A stretch of DNA of 64,000 bases, taken from NCBI RefSeq assembly GCF_002355335.1, contig NZ_AP014946.1, positions 2,619,501-2,683,500 of the forward strand, written 5' to 3'. Origin of the DNA: Variibacter gotjawalensis. Lineage in GTDB: Bacteria; Pseudomonadota; Alphaproteobacteria; Rhizobiales; Xanthobacteraceae. The position numbers were made by a program, and so were the translations under genes. The notes beneath the pieces were generated by a model, which saw only the letters and a list, made by a program, of their open reading frames with translations, had not been told where the DNA came from and searched no databases. This document shows, piece after piece, positions 35,005 through 43,796 of the stretch (positions are counted from its first letter, which is position 1; every line of letters begins with the position of its first letter).

Positions 35005-36006
35005 TCAAACACCGCGGCCAATCTTGGGCCGATCGTCCTGCCGGGCGATCCGCTCCAGCACCGCCTTGATTTCGGAATTCTGATCCGCCTGCGAGTTCGC
35101 CCAATCGCGGATCATCTGCTGCTCGTTGCGCATATGACCGACGAGGCCTTGGATCGCTTCCGCGAGGTTCGCCATCGCGTTGGTTGCGGCTTTGCTGTTG
35201 CCGGTCTCGGCCGTCACGTCCTTGAGACGATCGAGGATCTGCCGCAGGTCGTCGTTCTTTGCCGCCGTCAAGCGCGCCGGCTCGGCGACCGACATGTCTT
35301 GCACGGTGGTCGAGAGCCAATCTTCGAGGTCCGTGTAGAAACGGTTCTGCGCCTGGCTCGTCTGCAGATCGAGAAAGCCGAGCACCAATGATCCGGCGAG
35401 TCCGAACAGCGAGGACGAAAACGAAATGCCCATGCCGGAGAGCGGGGCCGCTAGACCTTCCTTCAGCGACTCGAAGGTCGCGTTGGCGTCACCGCCGACT
35501 TTCAGCGTCTCGAGGAATTTGCCGACCGAACCGACCGTCTCGATCAGACCCCAGAAGGTACCAAGCAGACCGAGGAAGATCAGCAGGCCCGTCATGTAGC
35601 GAGAAAGGTCGCGCGCTTCGTCGAGGCGCGTCGCGATCGAGTCCAGGATCGAGCGCATCACCGGCGTCGAGATCGCCATGCGGCCCATACGGTCGCCGAG
35701 AATCGCCGACATCGGCGCGAGCAGCACCGGCGGGCGCTCCACCGAGATGCCGGGATCGGCGAGGCGGAAGCTGTTTACCCACGCGACTTCCGGGAACAGC
35801 CGGATAACCTGCCGGAACGAGAGCAGGATGCCGATGATCAGAACACCGAGGATCAACCCGTTGAGCCCCGGATTGGAGCGGAAGGCTGTCAGGATCTGTT
35901 GGTAAAGGACGACGCCGACGAGCCCGCACAGAATGAGGAACACCAGCATCCTCACCAGAAAGACGCGAGGCGAGGAGAGCTTGAAGGGGTCTAGGTCACG
36001 CGCCAT
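35005..36006 (-). CDS. MotA/TolQ/ExbB-type proton channel protein
   Basis: The 333-residue protein has two N-terminal membrane helices (VFLVRMLVFLILCGLVGVVLY, GLILGVLIIGILLSF) and the MotA/ExbB core: RYMTGLLIFLGLLGTFWGLIETVGSV and GLAAPLSGMGISFSSSLFGLAGSLVLGFLDL. The last 100 residues are helical and polar. It should be the stator channel partner of the OmpA/MotB-like protein. ATG 36006 has AAGGTGG just upstream; ATG 36048 is an alternative. The pair occurs in rhizobia outside flagellar loci; its task is unknown. Confidence 0.88.
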   Translation of the reverse strand: MARDLDPFKLSSPRVFLVRMLVFLILCGLVGVVLYQQILTAFRSNPGLNGLILGVLIIGILLSFRQVIRLFPEVAWVNSFRLADPGISVERPPVLLAPMSAILGDRMGRMAISTPVMRSILDSIATRLDEARDLSRYMTGLLIFLGLLGTFWGLIETVGSVGKFLETLKVGGDANATFESLKEGLAAPLSGMGISFSSSLFGLAGSLVLGFLDLQTSQAQNRFYTDLEDWLSTTVQDMSVAEPARLTAAKNDDLRQILDRLKDVTAETGNSKAATNAMANLAEAIQGLVGHMRNEQQMIRDWANSQADQNSEIKAVLERIARQDDRPKIGRGV

Positions 36007-36110
36007 GGCCACCTTGCGCTTTGAAAAAGCGGTTCTGTGCTGCGCCATTGCGGCGCCGGGAATCCGATAGCGCCTAGTTTAGCCAGAAACCGAGCACGGC
36101 CTGCAAGTTA

Positions 36111-36911
36111 TCAACCGGCCGCGTTGGCTTTTTTCAGAGTGGCCAGAAGCTCTTTATGCAGCCCCTCGTTACCGGCGATAACGCTCTTGTGTTCGAAGAG
36201 GTTATCCTTGCCGTCGAGATCGGTGACGAAACCGCCGGCCTCGCGCACCAGAATCATCCCTGCCGCGACATCCCACGGCTGCACATTGCGCTCCCAGTAA
36301 AGGTCGAGCCGGCCGGCCGCGACCCAAGCAAGATCGAGCGCGGCGGCGCCGAAGCGGCGCAGACCCGAGACCTGTTCCTGCACGACGGCGAATTCCTTAC
36401 GGAACTCCTCGAGGCCGCCACGACCGCGATGCGGCAGTCCGCAGGCGACGACGCAGTCCGTCAGCTTCTTGCGGCCCGCAACGCGCAGGCGATAGTCGTT
36501 GAGGAACGCGCCCTTGCCGCGCTCGGCGGTGAACAGCTCGTCGGTGATCGGATTGTAGACGACGCCGGCGACAACCGTGCCGTCGCGGACGAGGCCGATC
36601 GATATGGCAAATTGCGGAATGCCGTGGAGGAAGTTCGTCGTGCCGTCGAGCGGATCGACAACCCACATGTGGGTCTTGTCGTCGCCTTCGGTGAGACCGC
36701 CTTCTTCGCCCCAGAAGCCGTAGCCGGGACGCGACTTGCCGAGTTCCTTGCGCAGAATTTCTTCCGCGCGCGTGTCGGCCGCCGAGACGAAGTTCGCCGG
36801 ACCCTTCAGCGAGACCTGCAGCTTCTCGACCTCGCCGAAATCGCGCTTGAGCGAGCGCGCGGCCTTGCGGGCTGCGTCGACCATGACGTTGAGAAGGGCA
36901 GAGCGAAGCAT
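36111..36911 (-). CDS. suhB: Inositol monophosphatase family protein (SuhB-like)
   Basis: The 266-residue enzyme shows the lithium-sensitive phosphatase signature: FWGEEGG (metal-binding Glu pair), WVVDPLDGTTNFLHGIP (metal site motif) and WDVAAGMILVREAGG (third site). It hydrolyses inositol 1-phosphate or related sugar phosphates and in proteobacteria may act in rRNA transcription as SuhB. ATG 36911 starts the conserved helix LRSALLNVMVDAARKAAR; upstream residues in frame are not conserved-looking. Confidence 0.93.
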   Translation of the reverse strand: MLRSALLNVMVDAARKAARSLKRDFGEVEKLQVSLKGPANFVSAADTRAEEILRKELGKSRPGYGFWGEEGGLTEGDDKTHMWVVDPLDGTTNFLHGIPQFAISIGLVRDGTVVAGVVYNPITDELFTAERGKGAFLNDYRLRVAGRKKLTDCVVACGLPHRGRGGLEEFRKEFAVVQEQVSGLRRFGAAALDLAWVAAGRLDLYWERNVQPWDVAAGMILVREAGGFVTDLDGKDNLFEHKSVIAGNEGLHKELLATLKKANAAG

Positions 36912-37021
36912 GAAATATCCGGACAGTAGCGGGAGAAGCGCATCTGCCCGGCTATCAGCCGGTGCGTCAAGTGCGCAGAAATGATTCAAGTTTAGCGTGC
37001 TTCAGGTTGCCCCAAACTCCG

Positions 37022-37137
37022 CTCATTCCCGCGAAAGCGGGAATCCAGCTTCACGCGCGGCAGCGCGTTGGCTTCACCTAGCATTTTTCACGCCCGCTGC
37101 CGCGGGCGGTCTGGATACCCGCGTTCGCGGGTATGAG
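37022..37137. repeat. REP-like triple hairpin element
   Basis: ATTCCCGC-GAAA-GCGGGAAT (37025-37044), a central CGCCCGCTGCCGCGGGCG, and ATACCCGCG-TT-CGCGGGTAT (37115-37134) form three adjacent hairpins in the 253-base gap between suhB and the Sel1 gene. The first loop is a GAAA tetraloop. Elements of this type are common in many proteobacteria and often protect or end transcripts. Confidence 0.85.
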
Positions 37138-37164
37138 TGGAAATCAACTTCTCCCGCGAATTCG

Positions 37165-38544
37165 CTAAGAGCGTGACGCGAGCGGGTCCTTCATCAGCGT
37201 CTCGGCCTGCTTTTCGCCGGCCGCGCGCTGCTCCGGCGTGATGCGCTGGAGATAGCTTTCGAGCCACATGTCATTCTGGCCGCGCGAACGCGCCAGGATG
37301 TGCCATTTGACGGCTTCGGAGGGGTTGGCTTCGACGCCGCGACCGGCCGCCAGCATGCGGGCGAGGCGGTTCTGCGCGATGGCGCTGCCGCTGCGCGCGG
37401 CCTTGAGCAGGAGTTGCGCGGCGCCGCGCTCGTCCTTCGCGGTGCCGTCGCCGTTGAACATCGCGATCGCGTATTCGACCGTCGCGTCCGTGAAGTCGCC
37501 GCGCGAAGCCTGCGCCAAGAGTGCGGCGGCACGCGAGCGATCGACCGTGACGCCGCGGCCTTCCTTGTAGAGCAAGGCGAGCGCGTATTGCGCTTCCGGG
37601 CTGCCGACATCGGCCGCGATCTGGAGCAACTCGGCTGCCCGCTTCGGGTCGCCCTGAACCTGCTGGCCTTCGAGGTAGAAGAGCGCGAGATCGTAAGCCG
37701 CGCCTGCATGGCCGAGCCGTGCGGCTTGCTCGTAGAGGCGCACGGCGCCGTCCGTATCCTTCGGTCCGCCGCGACCCGCGAGGCGCAACGTCGCGAGCGA
37801 ATGCATCGCCTCGCGATCGCCCGCCGCGACCGCTTTCGTGTACCACATGACGGCTTTGTTATCGTCGCGCGGCACGCCGAGGCCGTTCTGATAAATCTCG
37901 CCGAGAAGCGTCATCGCTTTCGGATCGTTCTGCTCGGCGCGCTTCGTCGCTTCGTTGACGGCCGTGATGTACTGGCCGCGCTGATAGGCGCCGAACGCGA
38001 CGTCGACGACCGGCGAGGTCGCGGCGCGGCTCGGCGTGACGCGCGGCGCAGCGCCAAAGCCTGCGCTCGTCGGCGGCTGCAGGCCGGGGCTTGCGAGTGG
38101 CGCAGCAGCGCCCGCAGGCGGCACGGCGGTGAGTGGTGCGGCCATCGGCGGAGGTGTTGTCGTCGCGACCGGTGGATTCTGATCGGCCGGGTCCACTTTC
38201 GCGCCGCGCGACGGCGTTGGCTTGGCGGCCTGCCTCGGTGCTGGCTTTGCGGGCTTCGGCGTTGCGGTTTCCGTAGCGGACCTTGGCGTCGCGGGCCTGG
38301 CCGCATTTGGCCGGGCTCGGCGAATTTGCTCAGTGCCGGGCGGCGCGGCAGGCGCGGCCGGTTGCTCGCTCTGCGCGCGGATTCCCGGCTTGATGACGCG
38401 AAGCTTTTCGGTGCCCGGCGGCGTCGGTGCCGATTCCGTTTGTGGCGACTGACCCGGCAACCAGAACTGCGCGGCAGCGGGCTGCGCGATGAAAGCCACG
38501 CCGGCGATCAGGGCAAACTTTGTCGTCGTGAGGATCTTCGTCAT
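37165..38544 (-). CDS. Exported Sel1-repeat (TPR-like) protein
   Basis: The 459-residue protein has a signal peptide (ALIAGVAFIAQPAAAQ), a Pro/Ala-rich linker to about residue 190, and five to six Sel1 repeats of 36 residues, e.g. AMTLLGEIYQNGLGVPRDDNKAVMWYTKAV, AAYDLALFYLEGQQV, AQYALALLYKEGRGVTVD and AQNRLARMLAAGRGVEANPSEAVKWHILA. Such solenoids bind other proteins. Periplasmic location is predicted. ATG 38544 overlaps the stop of the ThiE-like gene. Confidence 0.88.
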   Translation of the reverse strand: MTKILTTTKFALIAGVAFIAQPAAAQFWLPGQSPQTESAPTPPGTEKLRVIKPGIRAQSEQPAAPAAPPGTEQIRRARPNAARPATPRSATETATPKPAKPAPRQAAKPTPSRGAKVDPADQNPPVATTTPPPMAAPLTAVPPAGAAAPLASPGLQPPTSAGFGAAPRVTPSRAATSPVVDVAFGAYQRGQYITAVNEATKRAEQNDPKAMTLLGEIYQNGLGVPRDDNKAVMWYTKAVAAGDREAMHSLATLRLAGRGGPKDTDGAVRLYEQAARLGHAGAAYDLALFYLEGQQVQGDPKRAAELLQIAADVGSPEAQYALALLYKEGRGVTVDRSRAAALLAQASRGDFTDATVEYAIAMFNGDGTAKDERGAAQLLLKAARSGSAIAQNRLARMLAAGRGVEANPSEAVKWHILARSRGQNDMWLESYLQRITPEQRAAGEKQAETLMKDPLASRS

Positions 38545-39206
38545 CAGACGGACTCCATCGCGGGCGTTGCGGCTGCGATCACGGTAGCGGCGTCGCGAAT
38601 CGCAGCGGCAGGCCCGTCGGCATGATCCCAGATAAACGGCCCGAGCGCGATAAACTCCGGACCGGCGGCAGCGAGCGGCGCGACCGCTTCGGCGTTCGGC
38701 GCGTAAGCGACACAGGGAACCTCGAACACTTCGCTCCACCACGCGACGCGTTCGCAGGAAGCGTCCAGAGCAGGAACCTCACCGTTCAGGTCCGGTTCCC
38801 CGAACATCACATAGTCGGCGCCGTCTTCGGCTGCGCGCATCGCTTCATCGCGCGAGGCAAGCCCGCCGACGCCCGCGATGCGGGCGGGCTGCAGGCTCTG
38901 CTGAGCGGCCGCGAATTCGTCGTAGCTTGGCAGGTGCGCGCCATCGGCGCCGCCGCGCTGAGCGACCAGCGGTTTACCGTCGACCAACAGCGCCACCCCG
39001 GCCGCTTGAACAATGCCGGCCAAGGCTTTGACGATATTGGTGTCTGCGCGCTCGTCGGCCCCGCTGACGCGGAGCAGGACAGCCGCGACATCACCGGCCT
39101 TCAGCGCCGCCTCGAGTGGGCGCGTGAAAGCCGCCGCATCCTCCACCGTTGGTGTCACGAGATAGAGGCGCGGAGCAGGGCGTACATCTGCGTTCCGAGA
39201 AGCCAT
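38544..39206 (-). CDS. Thiamine phosphate synthase-like protein
   Basis: The 220-residue protein has the ThiE TIM-barrel layout: LYLVTPTVED, VAAVLLRVSGADE, VALLVDGKPLVAQRGGADGAHLP, RIAGVGGLASRDEAMRAAEDGADYVMFGEP and FIALGPFIWD. In true ThiE the diphosphate-binding part reads more like HLGQxD and GxSxHxxxEA; here these are altered (AHLPSYDEF, GVGGLASRDEA), so activity is uncertain. No TPP riboswitch is visible upstream. Coupled by ATGA to the Sel1 gene. Confidence 0.8.
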   Translation of the reverse strand: MASRNADVRPAPRLYLVTPTVEDAAAFTRPLEAALKAGDVAAVLLRVSGADERADTNIVKALAGIVQAAGVALLVDGKPLVAQRGGADGAHLPSYDEFAAAQQSLQPARIAGVGGLASRDEAMRAAEDGADYVMFGEPDLNGEVPALDASCERVAWWSEVFEVPCVAYAPNAEAVAPLAAAGPEFIALGPFIWDHADGPAAAIRDAATVIAAATPAMESV

Positions 39207-39286
39207 GGGCGATCTTTGGAATCCGTTTCAGGCGAAATGGCGGCATTTATGCTTAAGATGCGACGATAATCCGTCGCAAATGGCCG

Positions 39287-39643
39287 TCAACCGCCGTCGT
39301 ATTCCGCCCAGCAGTCGGGCGTTTCATAAACGCGAACCGCGGAGAGCTGCGCGAGGGACGGCTTCGTCCGTTGCCAGATCCACACCGCGATATTCTCTGC
39401 GGTCGGATTTTCGAGGCCCCCGATCTCGTTGAGGCACTGGTGATCGATCTCGGCGATCAGCGGACCAACCACAGCCTCGATGTCGAAGAAATCGACGACA
39501 AAACCCGTATGCGGATCCGTCGCACCTTCGAGCTGGATCTCGATGCGGTACGAGTGTCCGTGCATGCGGTGGCAGCGGTGCGTGGCCGGAACGTTCGGCA
39601 GCCGGTGTGCTGCTTCGAACCGGAAGGCTTGTGAGATTTTCAT
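39287..39643 (-). CDS. queD: 6-carboxy-5,6,7,8-tetrahydropterin synthase
   Basis: The 118-residue enzyme makes 6-carboxytetrahydropterin in queuosine synthesis. It has the zinc site FEAAHRLP (first His) and CHRMHGHSY (HxH) with the catalytic Cys in RCHRMHGH, then FVVDFFDIEAVV, IDHQCLNEI and PTAENIAVWIW. ATG 39643 overlaps the queE stop (ATGA), so queE and queD are coupled. queC and queF are not in the window. Confidence 0.95.
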   Translation of the reverse strand: MKISQAFRFEAAHRLPNVPATHRCHRMHGHSYRIEIQLEGATDPHTGFVVDFFDIEAVVGPLIAEIDHQCLNEIGGLENPTAENIAVWIWQRTKPSLAQLSAVRVYETPDCWAEYDGG

Positions 39644-40275
39644 CGGATTCCGAGATGCTTGTGCGTCTGCGCCGACAGCCGCCATTGCGGATGCTTAAGG
39701 CAATAAGCGATTGCGGCGCGCGTGTTTTCGATGACGTCCGGGCCGTCCATGGGCTGCAGGAGGAAGTTGGCGAAAGGCAAGTCGGCAAAGCGCTCCGGCG
39801 GCGCTTCGCGTTGCGGATAGACGAGCTTCAATTCATCGCCCGCCGTAATCGCGAGTTCGGTCGCGGCTTTCGGGCTCACGCACATCCAGTCGATCCCTTC
39901 GGGACGCGGCACCGTGCCGTTGGTCTCGACCGCGATCTCGAAGCCGCGCCGATGCAGCGCGGCGGTGAGTGCCTCGCTGACCTGAAGCAGCGGCTCGCCG
40001 CCCGTCAGCACGCAGAAGCGATTGCCGGATCCGCCCGTCCACTCGGCCTCGATCGCATCCGCGAGGGCATCAGCGTCGGCGTAGCGGCCGCCCTTGGTGC
40101 CGTCGGTCCCGACGAAATCCGTGTCGCAGAACGTGCACTCGGCGCTCGCGCGGTCCTGCTCGCGGCCGGACCAAAGATTACACCCGGCAAAACGGCAAAA
40201 TACGGCCGCGCGGCCCGCATGCGTGCCTTCGCCTTGAAGCGTCAGGAATATCTCTTTAACGGCGAATTTCGCCAT
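39640..40275 (-). CDS. queE: 7-carboxy-7-deazaguanine synthase
   Basis: The 211-residue radical SAM enzyme converts the queD product to carboxydeazaguanine. Start MAKFAVKEIFLTLQGEGTHAGR is typical. The cluster cysteines are spaced C-x14-C-x2-C (GCNLWSGREQ then ECTFCDTDF), the variant known for proteobacterial QueE instead of CxxxCxxC. CVLTGGEPLLQ and FEIAVETNGT follow. First gene of a two-gene operon. Confidence 0.95.
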   Translation of the reverse strand: MAKFAVKEIFLTLQGEGTHAGRAAVFCRFAGCNLWSGREQDRASAECTFCDTDFVGTDGTKGGRYADADALADAIEAEWTGGSGNRFCVLTGGEPLLQVSEALTAALHRRGFEIAVETNGTVPRPEGIDWMCVSPKAATELAITAGDELKLVYPQREAPPERFADLPFANFLLQPMDGPDVIENTRAAIAYCLKHPQWRLSAQTHKHLGIR

Positions 40276-40395
40276 ATCTCGCGCCTTTCGGGCGCGAGGG
40301 ACACCATCGCGACCGCCAAGGCAAGTGCAAATTTCGGCGGGAACGCCGCATCATGGTAGGTCGGTAAAAAACCCGCCGTATCCCAAGGACCCCCC

Positions 40396-41130
40396 ATGAA
40401 CACAAGAAACGTCTCAGCGCTCGTGACCGGCGGCAGCGGCGCGATCGGCCGCGCCTTGATCGAGAAGCTGTCCGCAAACGGGACACATGTCGTCAATATC
40501 GACCGCGCGCCGCCATCGACGCCGCTGCCCGGCGAATTCGTCAAACTTGATCTCACCGACCTGACAGCGACGCAGAAAGTCATGGGGCAGGTGATGGGCG
40601 ACTTCTCGGTCGGCTGGCTCGTCAACAATGCAGGCATCGCGACCCCCGCGACGCTCGAAGACACCACTTTGCAGGACCTCGACGATATCCTCTCGGTGAA
40701 CTTGCGCGCCGCGTTGATTGCGACGCAGGCCGCCATCCCCGGCATGAAGGCCGCGCGGAAAGGGCGCATCGTCAACATCACGAGCCGGGCAGCTCTCGGC
40801 AAGGAATTGCGCACCGCTTACGCCGCTGCGAAAGCCGGCCTCATCGGCATGACGCGCACCTGGGCGCTCGAACTCGCGCCGCACGGCATCACGGTGAATG
40901 CGGTAGGGCCGGGGCCGATCGCGACGCCGCTGTTCAACTCGGCGAACCCGCCGGACTCGCCGCGCACGAAAGCGATCATCGAAGGCATCCCGGTCAAGCG
41001 CGTCGGCACGCCGGACGACATCGCGCATGCGGTCTCGTTCTTCCTCTCCGACGATGCCGGCTACATCACGGGCCAGACGCTGTTCGTCTGCGGCGGTCTG
41101 ACCATCGGTACGGCACCGATCGGGGAGTGA
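40396..41130 (+). CDS. Short-chain dehydrogenase/reductase
   Basis: The 244-residue protein is a classical SDR: cofactor loop ALVTGGSGAIGRAL, LVNNAGIA, the catalytic Ser in NITSRA, Tyr and Lys in YAAAKAG, and VNAVGPGPIATPLF. INIDRAP after strand 2 suggests NAD preference (Asp). Similar enzymes are annotated as 3-oxoacyl-ACP reductases, but substrate is unknown. AAGGA precedes ATG 40396. Its TGA abuts the converging GNAT stop. Confidence 0.9.
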   Translation: MNTRNVSALVTGGSGAIGRALIEKLSANGTHVVNIDRAPPSTPLPGEFVKLDLTDLTATQKVMGQVMGDFSVGWLVNNAGIATPATLEDTTLQDLDDILSVNLRAALIATQAAIPGMKAARKGRIVNITSRAALGKELRTAYAAAKAGLIGMTRTWALELAPHGITVNAVGPGPIATPLFNSANPPDSPRTKAIIEGIPVKRVGTPDDIAHAVSFFLSDDAGYITGQTLFVCGGLTIGTAPIGE

Positions 41131-41631
41131 TCAGCTAACCGTTCGATGTCTCTGATACTGTGTCCGCTCCAGGTCCGGAACGTATCGCAAGGGCACGAAG
41201 CCGGCTTTCTCCAGAACGCGTCGAGATGGCGCGTTCTCCGCGCGCGCGAATGCATTGACGAGGGGTAGTTGGAAGTCTTCGTCGGCGAGCGTCAGCGCCG
41301 CTGCAACCAGTTCGCTGGCATAGCCTTGCCCCCAGGCAGACGGGTGAAACCAATAAGCAACTTCGACGCCCCAGCCTTTGTCGAATGGATCGTTGAGAAG
41401 CCCGCCTAATCCTATGATGCGTCGAGCTTGCTTGGACTCGATCGTCCATGGCGTGAATCCATCGATCCGTCTTTGCCAATCATACGCCGCGATGCGTTGG
41501 CGGCAGGCTTTGAGCGAAACATCGACGTGCGTGTGGCGCATCGCCTCCGGATCGCCGAGGAACGAGAACAACTCTGGCGCGTCGGATATCCTGGTTCGTC
41601 TCAAAATCAGGCGGTCGGTTTCATGCTCCAT
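41131..41631 (-). CDS. GNAT-family N-acetyltransferase (RimJ/RimL type)
   Basis: The 166-residue protein starts ETDRLILRRTRISDAPELFSFLGDPEAMRH, the standard RimJ/RimL-like opening, and has IIGLGGLLND, VEVAYWFHPSAWGQGYASELVAAAL (acetyl-CoA loop) and NAPSRRVLEKAGF. It transfers acetyl groups to an amine, often a protein N-terminus or a small molecule. ATG 41631 fits the family start. It lies downstream of fba but behind the fba terminator. Confidence 0.9.
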   Translation of the reverse strand: MEHETDRLILRRTRISDAPELFSFLGDPEAMRHTHVDVSLKACRQRIAAYDWQRRIDGFTPWTIESKQARRIIGLGGLLNDPFDKGWGVEVAYWFHPSAWGQGYASELVAAALTLADEDFQLPLVNAFARAENAPSRRVLEKAGFVPLRYVPDLERTQYQRHRTVS

Positions 41632-41673
41632 GCATGGAGGATATCGACAGGGGCAAAATCGGAGCAATAAAAG

Positions 41674-41700
41674 AAGCCGCCGGCTCATCACCGGCGGCTT
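41674..41700 (-). terminator. Intrinsic terminator after fba
   Basis: AAGCCGCCGG (41674-41683) and CCGGCGGCTT (41691-41700) form a perfect 10-bp stem with a 7-base loop; on the minus strand it is followed by CTTTTATTG. It is 22 bases after the fba stop. Confidence 0.88.
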
Positions 41701-41721
41701 TCGTGTTTCGACGCGAAAGGT

Positions 41722-42789
41722 CTAGTGCACCTTCGGCTTCAACTCGCCCTTCGCGTAGCGCTTCGCCATGTCGGCGAGGGTGAGCACCTTCTTGATCTTC
41801 GAAGCCTGGCCGGCGGTGTTGAACTCCTGCAGACGCTGTTTGCAGAGCTTCGACATCGCGTCCATCGCGGGCTTGAGATACTTGCGCGGATCGAACTCGC
41901 TCGGGTTCTCCGAGAACACTTTGCGGATCTGGCCCGTCATCGCCATGCGGTTGTCGGTGTCGATGTTGATCTTGCGCACGCCGTTCTTGATGCCGCGCTG
42001 AATCTCTTCGACCGGCACGCCCCACGTCGGCTTCATCTGGCCGCCGAACTGGTTGATGATGTCCTGCAGATCCTGCGGCACCGACGACGAGCCGTGCATC
42101 ACGAGATGGGTGTTCGGCAGCTTGCGGTGGATCTCTTCGATCACGTTCATCGCGAGCACTTTGCCGTCCGGCTTGCGCGAGAACTTGTAGGCGCCGTGCG
42201 AGGTGCCCATCGCGATCGCGAGCGCGTCGACTTCGGTTTCGGTGACGAACTTCACGGCTTCGTCCGGATCGGTCAGCAGCTGGTCATGGCTGAGCGTACC
42301 TTCCGCGCCGTGGCCGTCTTCCTTCTCGCCCATGCCGGTTTCGAGCGAGCCGAGCACGCCGAGTTCGCCTTCGACCGAGATGCCGCCGAGATGCGACATC
42401 TCGGTGACCTTCTTGGTGACGCCGACGTTGTAGTCCCAATCGCCGGGCGTCTTGCCGTCGGCTTTCAGCGAGCCGTCCATCATCACCGACGTGAAGCCGG
42501 CCTGGATCGCCGTCATGCAGGTCGCCGGCTCGTTGCCGTGGTCGAGATGCACGCAGACCGGGATGTGCGGATAGATTTCCGTGACGGCATCCATCATGTG
42601 GCGCAGCATGACGTCGTTGGCGTAGGAGCGGGCACCGCGCGACGCCTGAATGATCACCGGCGCATCGACCGAATTGGCGGCCTCCATGATGGCCAGAGCC
42701 TGCTCCATGTTGTTGATGTTGAAGGCAGGGACGCCGTAGTCGTTCTCGGCGGCGTGATCGAGCAGTTGACGAAGCGTGATGCGGGCCAT
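41722..42789 (-). CDS. fba: Fructose-bisphosphate aldolase, class II
   Basis: The 355-residue enzyme cleaves or forms fructose 1,6-bisphosphate (and sedoheptulose bisphosphate in the Calvin cycle). It shows [11 protein letters not shown], the catalytic Asp and zinc His in [25 protein letters not shown] (zinc His) and [17 protein letters not shown]. Length and sequence suit the Calvin-cycle-type class II subfamily common in autotrophic proteobacteria. Own terminator downstream. An HTH gene separates it from pgk. Confidence 0.96.
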   Translation of the reverse strand: MARITLRQLLDHAAENDYGVPAFNINNMEQALAIMEAANSVDAPVIIQASRGARSYANDVMLRHMMDAVTEIYPHIPVCVHLDHGNEPATCMTAIQAGFTSVMMDGSLKADGKTPGDWDYNVGVTKKVTEMSHLGGISVEGELGVLGSLETGMGEKEDGHGAEGTLSHDQLLTDPDEAVKFVTETEVDALAIAMGTSHGAYKFSRKPDGKVLAMNVIEEIHRKLPNTHLVMHGSSSVPQDLQDIINQFGGQMKPTWGVPVEEIQRGIKNGVRKINIDTDNRMAMTGQIRKVFSENPSEFDPRKYLKPAMDAMSKLCKQRLQEFNTAGQASKIKKVLTLADMAKRYAKGELKPKVH

Positions 42790-42833
42790 TGGGTCTCCGG
42801 GGCGGTTCTATTTCTTGCTGCCCCCTTGCTAGG

Positions 42834-43637
42834 CTAACCGGCCGAATCTCGCAAGAAGGCCGCAGTCTCCGGATCGGCCGGGAAGAAGCTTTCGATCGCG
42901 ATTTCGGAGAGCGTAATATCGAGCGCCGTACCGAACACCGACAGCGTGGAGATCAGGGTTAAGTTTGTATCTCCGACCCTGAGCCGCAGCGGATGCGCGA
43001 TCATCGCGGCATCCGGGTGAATCGGGATCGACGTGCGCGGTCCCGATGGGTAACCCAGCAGCTCCTTTTCGAGCGCGACCAGCTTTGGATCGGCGGATGC
43101 TTCATATTGACGCTTCAGGCGCAGCAGCAGGTGATCGCGATATTCGCGAAGATTCATCACAATCGGCGCGAGGCCGCGCGGATGTAGGCAGAGCCGCATC
43201 ACGTTGATCGGCTCGGTTAGCAGCGACGGCTCCTGCACGAGGCCGAGAAATGGGCCGATCGCTGCATTGGCCTCGATGAGGTTCCAGCGCCCGTCGACCG
43301 CGAAGGCTGGGTTCGGCTCGTGGCTCTTAAGCACCTGGCGCACCGCCGCCATCGCGGGCGCGAGGGCAGGATCGCCGAGCTTGCGTTCGGCGAACTGCGG
43401 AGCGAAGCCGGCGGCCATGAGCAGCTCGTTCTGTTGGCGAAGAGGGATACTGAGATTTTCGGCGAGGCGCAGCACCATGTCGCGCGACGGCGCTGCGCGG
43501 CCGCTTTCGACGAAGCTCAGGTGACGCTGCGAGATTTCGGCCTCGGTCGCGAGGTCGAGCTGGCTCATGCGCCGCTTCGTGCGCCACTCGCGGAGGAGCG
43601 CGCCGATCGGGGAGGAGGCTTGGGCAAGAGTGTTCAT
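42834..43637 (-). CDS. HTH regulator with MmyB-like ligand domain
   Basis: The 267-residue protein has an N-terminal Xre-type helix-turn-helix (LREWRTKRRMSQLDLATEAEISQRHLSFVESGRAAPSRDMVLRLAENL) and a C-terminal MmyB-like ligand-binding domain (PAFAVDGRWNLIEANAA, VMRLCLHPRGLAP, LRLRVGDTNLTLISTLSVFGTALDITLSEIAIESFFPAD). MmyB family domains bind fatty-acid-like ligands. It sits within the glycolysis/Calvin cluster but is separated from pgk by a repeat, so it probably has its own promoter. ATG 43637 or 43646. Confidence 0.9.
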   Translation of the reverse strand: MNTLAQASSPIGALLREWRTKRRMSQLDLATEAEISQRHLSFVESGRAAPSRDMVLRLAENLSIPLRQQNELLMAAGFAPQFAERKLGDPALAPAMAAVRQVLKSHEPNPAFAVDGRWNLIEANAAIGPFLGLVQEPSLLTEPINVMRLCLHPRGLAPIVMNLREYRDHLLLRLKRQYEASADPKLVALEKELLGYPSGPRTSIPIHPDAAMIAHPLRLRVGDTNLTLISTLSVFGTALDITLSEIAIESFFPADPETAAFLRDSAG

Positions 43638-43695
43638 GCCGCCCACGATACGTGCCTCGCGGGCGCCGGGCTATTACCTGCGACGTAATGCGCGT

Positions 43696-43790
43696 GTAGC
43701 CCGGATGAGGGAGGCGTAGCCGACCGATATCCGAGATGCGGCCGATCCCGGATGTCGCGGCTTGCTACGCTCGCCGCTCATCCGGGCTAC
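43696..43790. repeat. GTAGCCCGGATG palindromic repeat
   Basis: GTAGCCCGGATGAG at 43696 and CTCATCCGGGCTAC ending at 43790 are perfect 14-base inverted ends; the middle has CCGATATCCGAGATG and CCCGGATGTCGCGG. Same family as 17613-17830 and 62326-62435. Lies between pgk and the HTH gene. Confidence 0.85.
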
Positions 43791-43796
43791 AGAAGA

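Noticed and set aside
35005-36006. MotA of the flagellar motor
   Set aside because: No flagellar genes are near and the partner has an OmpA domain with a long coiled coil; a general MotA/ExbB-type stator is the safer call.
39207-39286. TPP riboswitch before the ThiE-like gene
   Set aside because: No CTGAGA or related conserved segment is present; only a short GCGACG/CGTCGC hairpin lies downstream of queD's stop side.
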